A DNA stretch of 6,043 nt from Paracoccaceae bacterium (GTDB lineage: Bacteria; Pseudomonadota; Alphaproteobacteria; Rhodobacterales; Rhodobacteraceae), in assembly GCA_019090405.1 (NCBI GenBank), contig JAHRVZ010000281.1:1-6043 (forward strand). Reading direction: 5' to 3'. A program made the translations under genes and the position numbers. The notes beneath the pieces are model-generated. The model worked only from the letters and a program-made list of their open reading frames with translations. It did no database searches and had not been told where the DNA came from. This document shows positions 5,977-6,043 of this stretch, one piece after another. Numbering within the stretch: position 1 is the first letter of the stretch; each line of letters opens with the position of its first letter.

Positions 5977-6043
5977 TGGTCGGGCTAGCAGGACTCGAAC
6001 CTGCGACCTTCCGTCCCCCAGACGGACGCGCTACCAGACTGCG
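5977..6043 (-). tRNA. tRNA-Pro, anticodon GGG (5' end outside window)
   Basis: Read on the minus strand, the visible 67 bases run from the D-stem to an encoded CCA. The anticodon stem TCCGT/ACGGA encloses the loop CTGGGGG, with T33 and anticodon GGG at 6017-6019, followed by G37 as is usual in proline tRNAs. The T-arm is GCAGG-TTCGAGT-CCTGC. The 3' acceptor strand is TAGCCCG, then discriminator A and CCA. The first ten bases (5' acceptor strand, T8, A9 and G10) lie beyond the right edge. It would read CCC and CCU codons. A strong terminator follows 8 bases downstream, so the tRNA is probably its own transcription unit. The identity is secure from the anticodon and overall fit. Confidence 0.96.

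Overview
The window looks like the chromosome of an alphaproteobacterium, most likely Rhodobacteraceae (roseobacter-type). Three things suggest this: the gene order argS - SPOR-domain protein - nagZ - scpA - scpB, the long two-domain dCTP deaminase, and the strongly alphaproteobacterial ArgS, ScpA and ScpB sequences. There is no sign of phage, insertion sequence, CRISPR or integration. This is mostly core housekeeping DNA, with one small unrecognised gene.

Plus strand, 1-4354: the 3' part of argS (arginyl-tRNA synthetase) runs in from the left edge. After an 87-base gap come four tightly packed genes: a membrane-anchored SPOR protein (peptidoglycan binding at the division site), nagZ (cytoplasmic peptidoglycan recycling), scpA and scpB (kleisin and winged-helix partner of the SMC condensin). 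Successive genes overlap by 4, 11 and 1 bases, so this is almost certainly one translationally coupled operon. It joins cell-wall turnover at division with chromosome compaction and segregation.

Intergenic 4355-4493 and the small gene at 4494-4799: the gap carries a possible promoter. It is followed by an A-rich gene for a 101-residue basic protein with an amphipathic-looking N-terminus, three tandem PVV(N/K)Q repeats (a 15-base DNA repeat) and a very charged C-terminus. I do not recognise its function.

Minus strand, 4815-6043: a two-domain dCTP deaminase (dcd), convergent with the small gene across a 15-base gap. Upstream of it lies a tRNA-Pro(GGG), cut by the right edge, followed by a strong intrinsic terminator. 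Only about 25 bases separate that terminator from the dcd ribosome binding site, so the source of dcd transcription is not obvious.

The observations most worth a second look are the small repeat-containing protein, the apparent split of Dcd active-site motifs between its two halves, the tRNA-terminator-dcd arrangement, and a hairpin built from the two facing stop codons. None is clear evidence of a new system.
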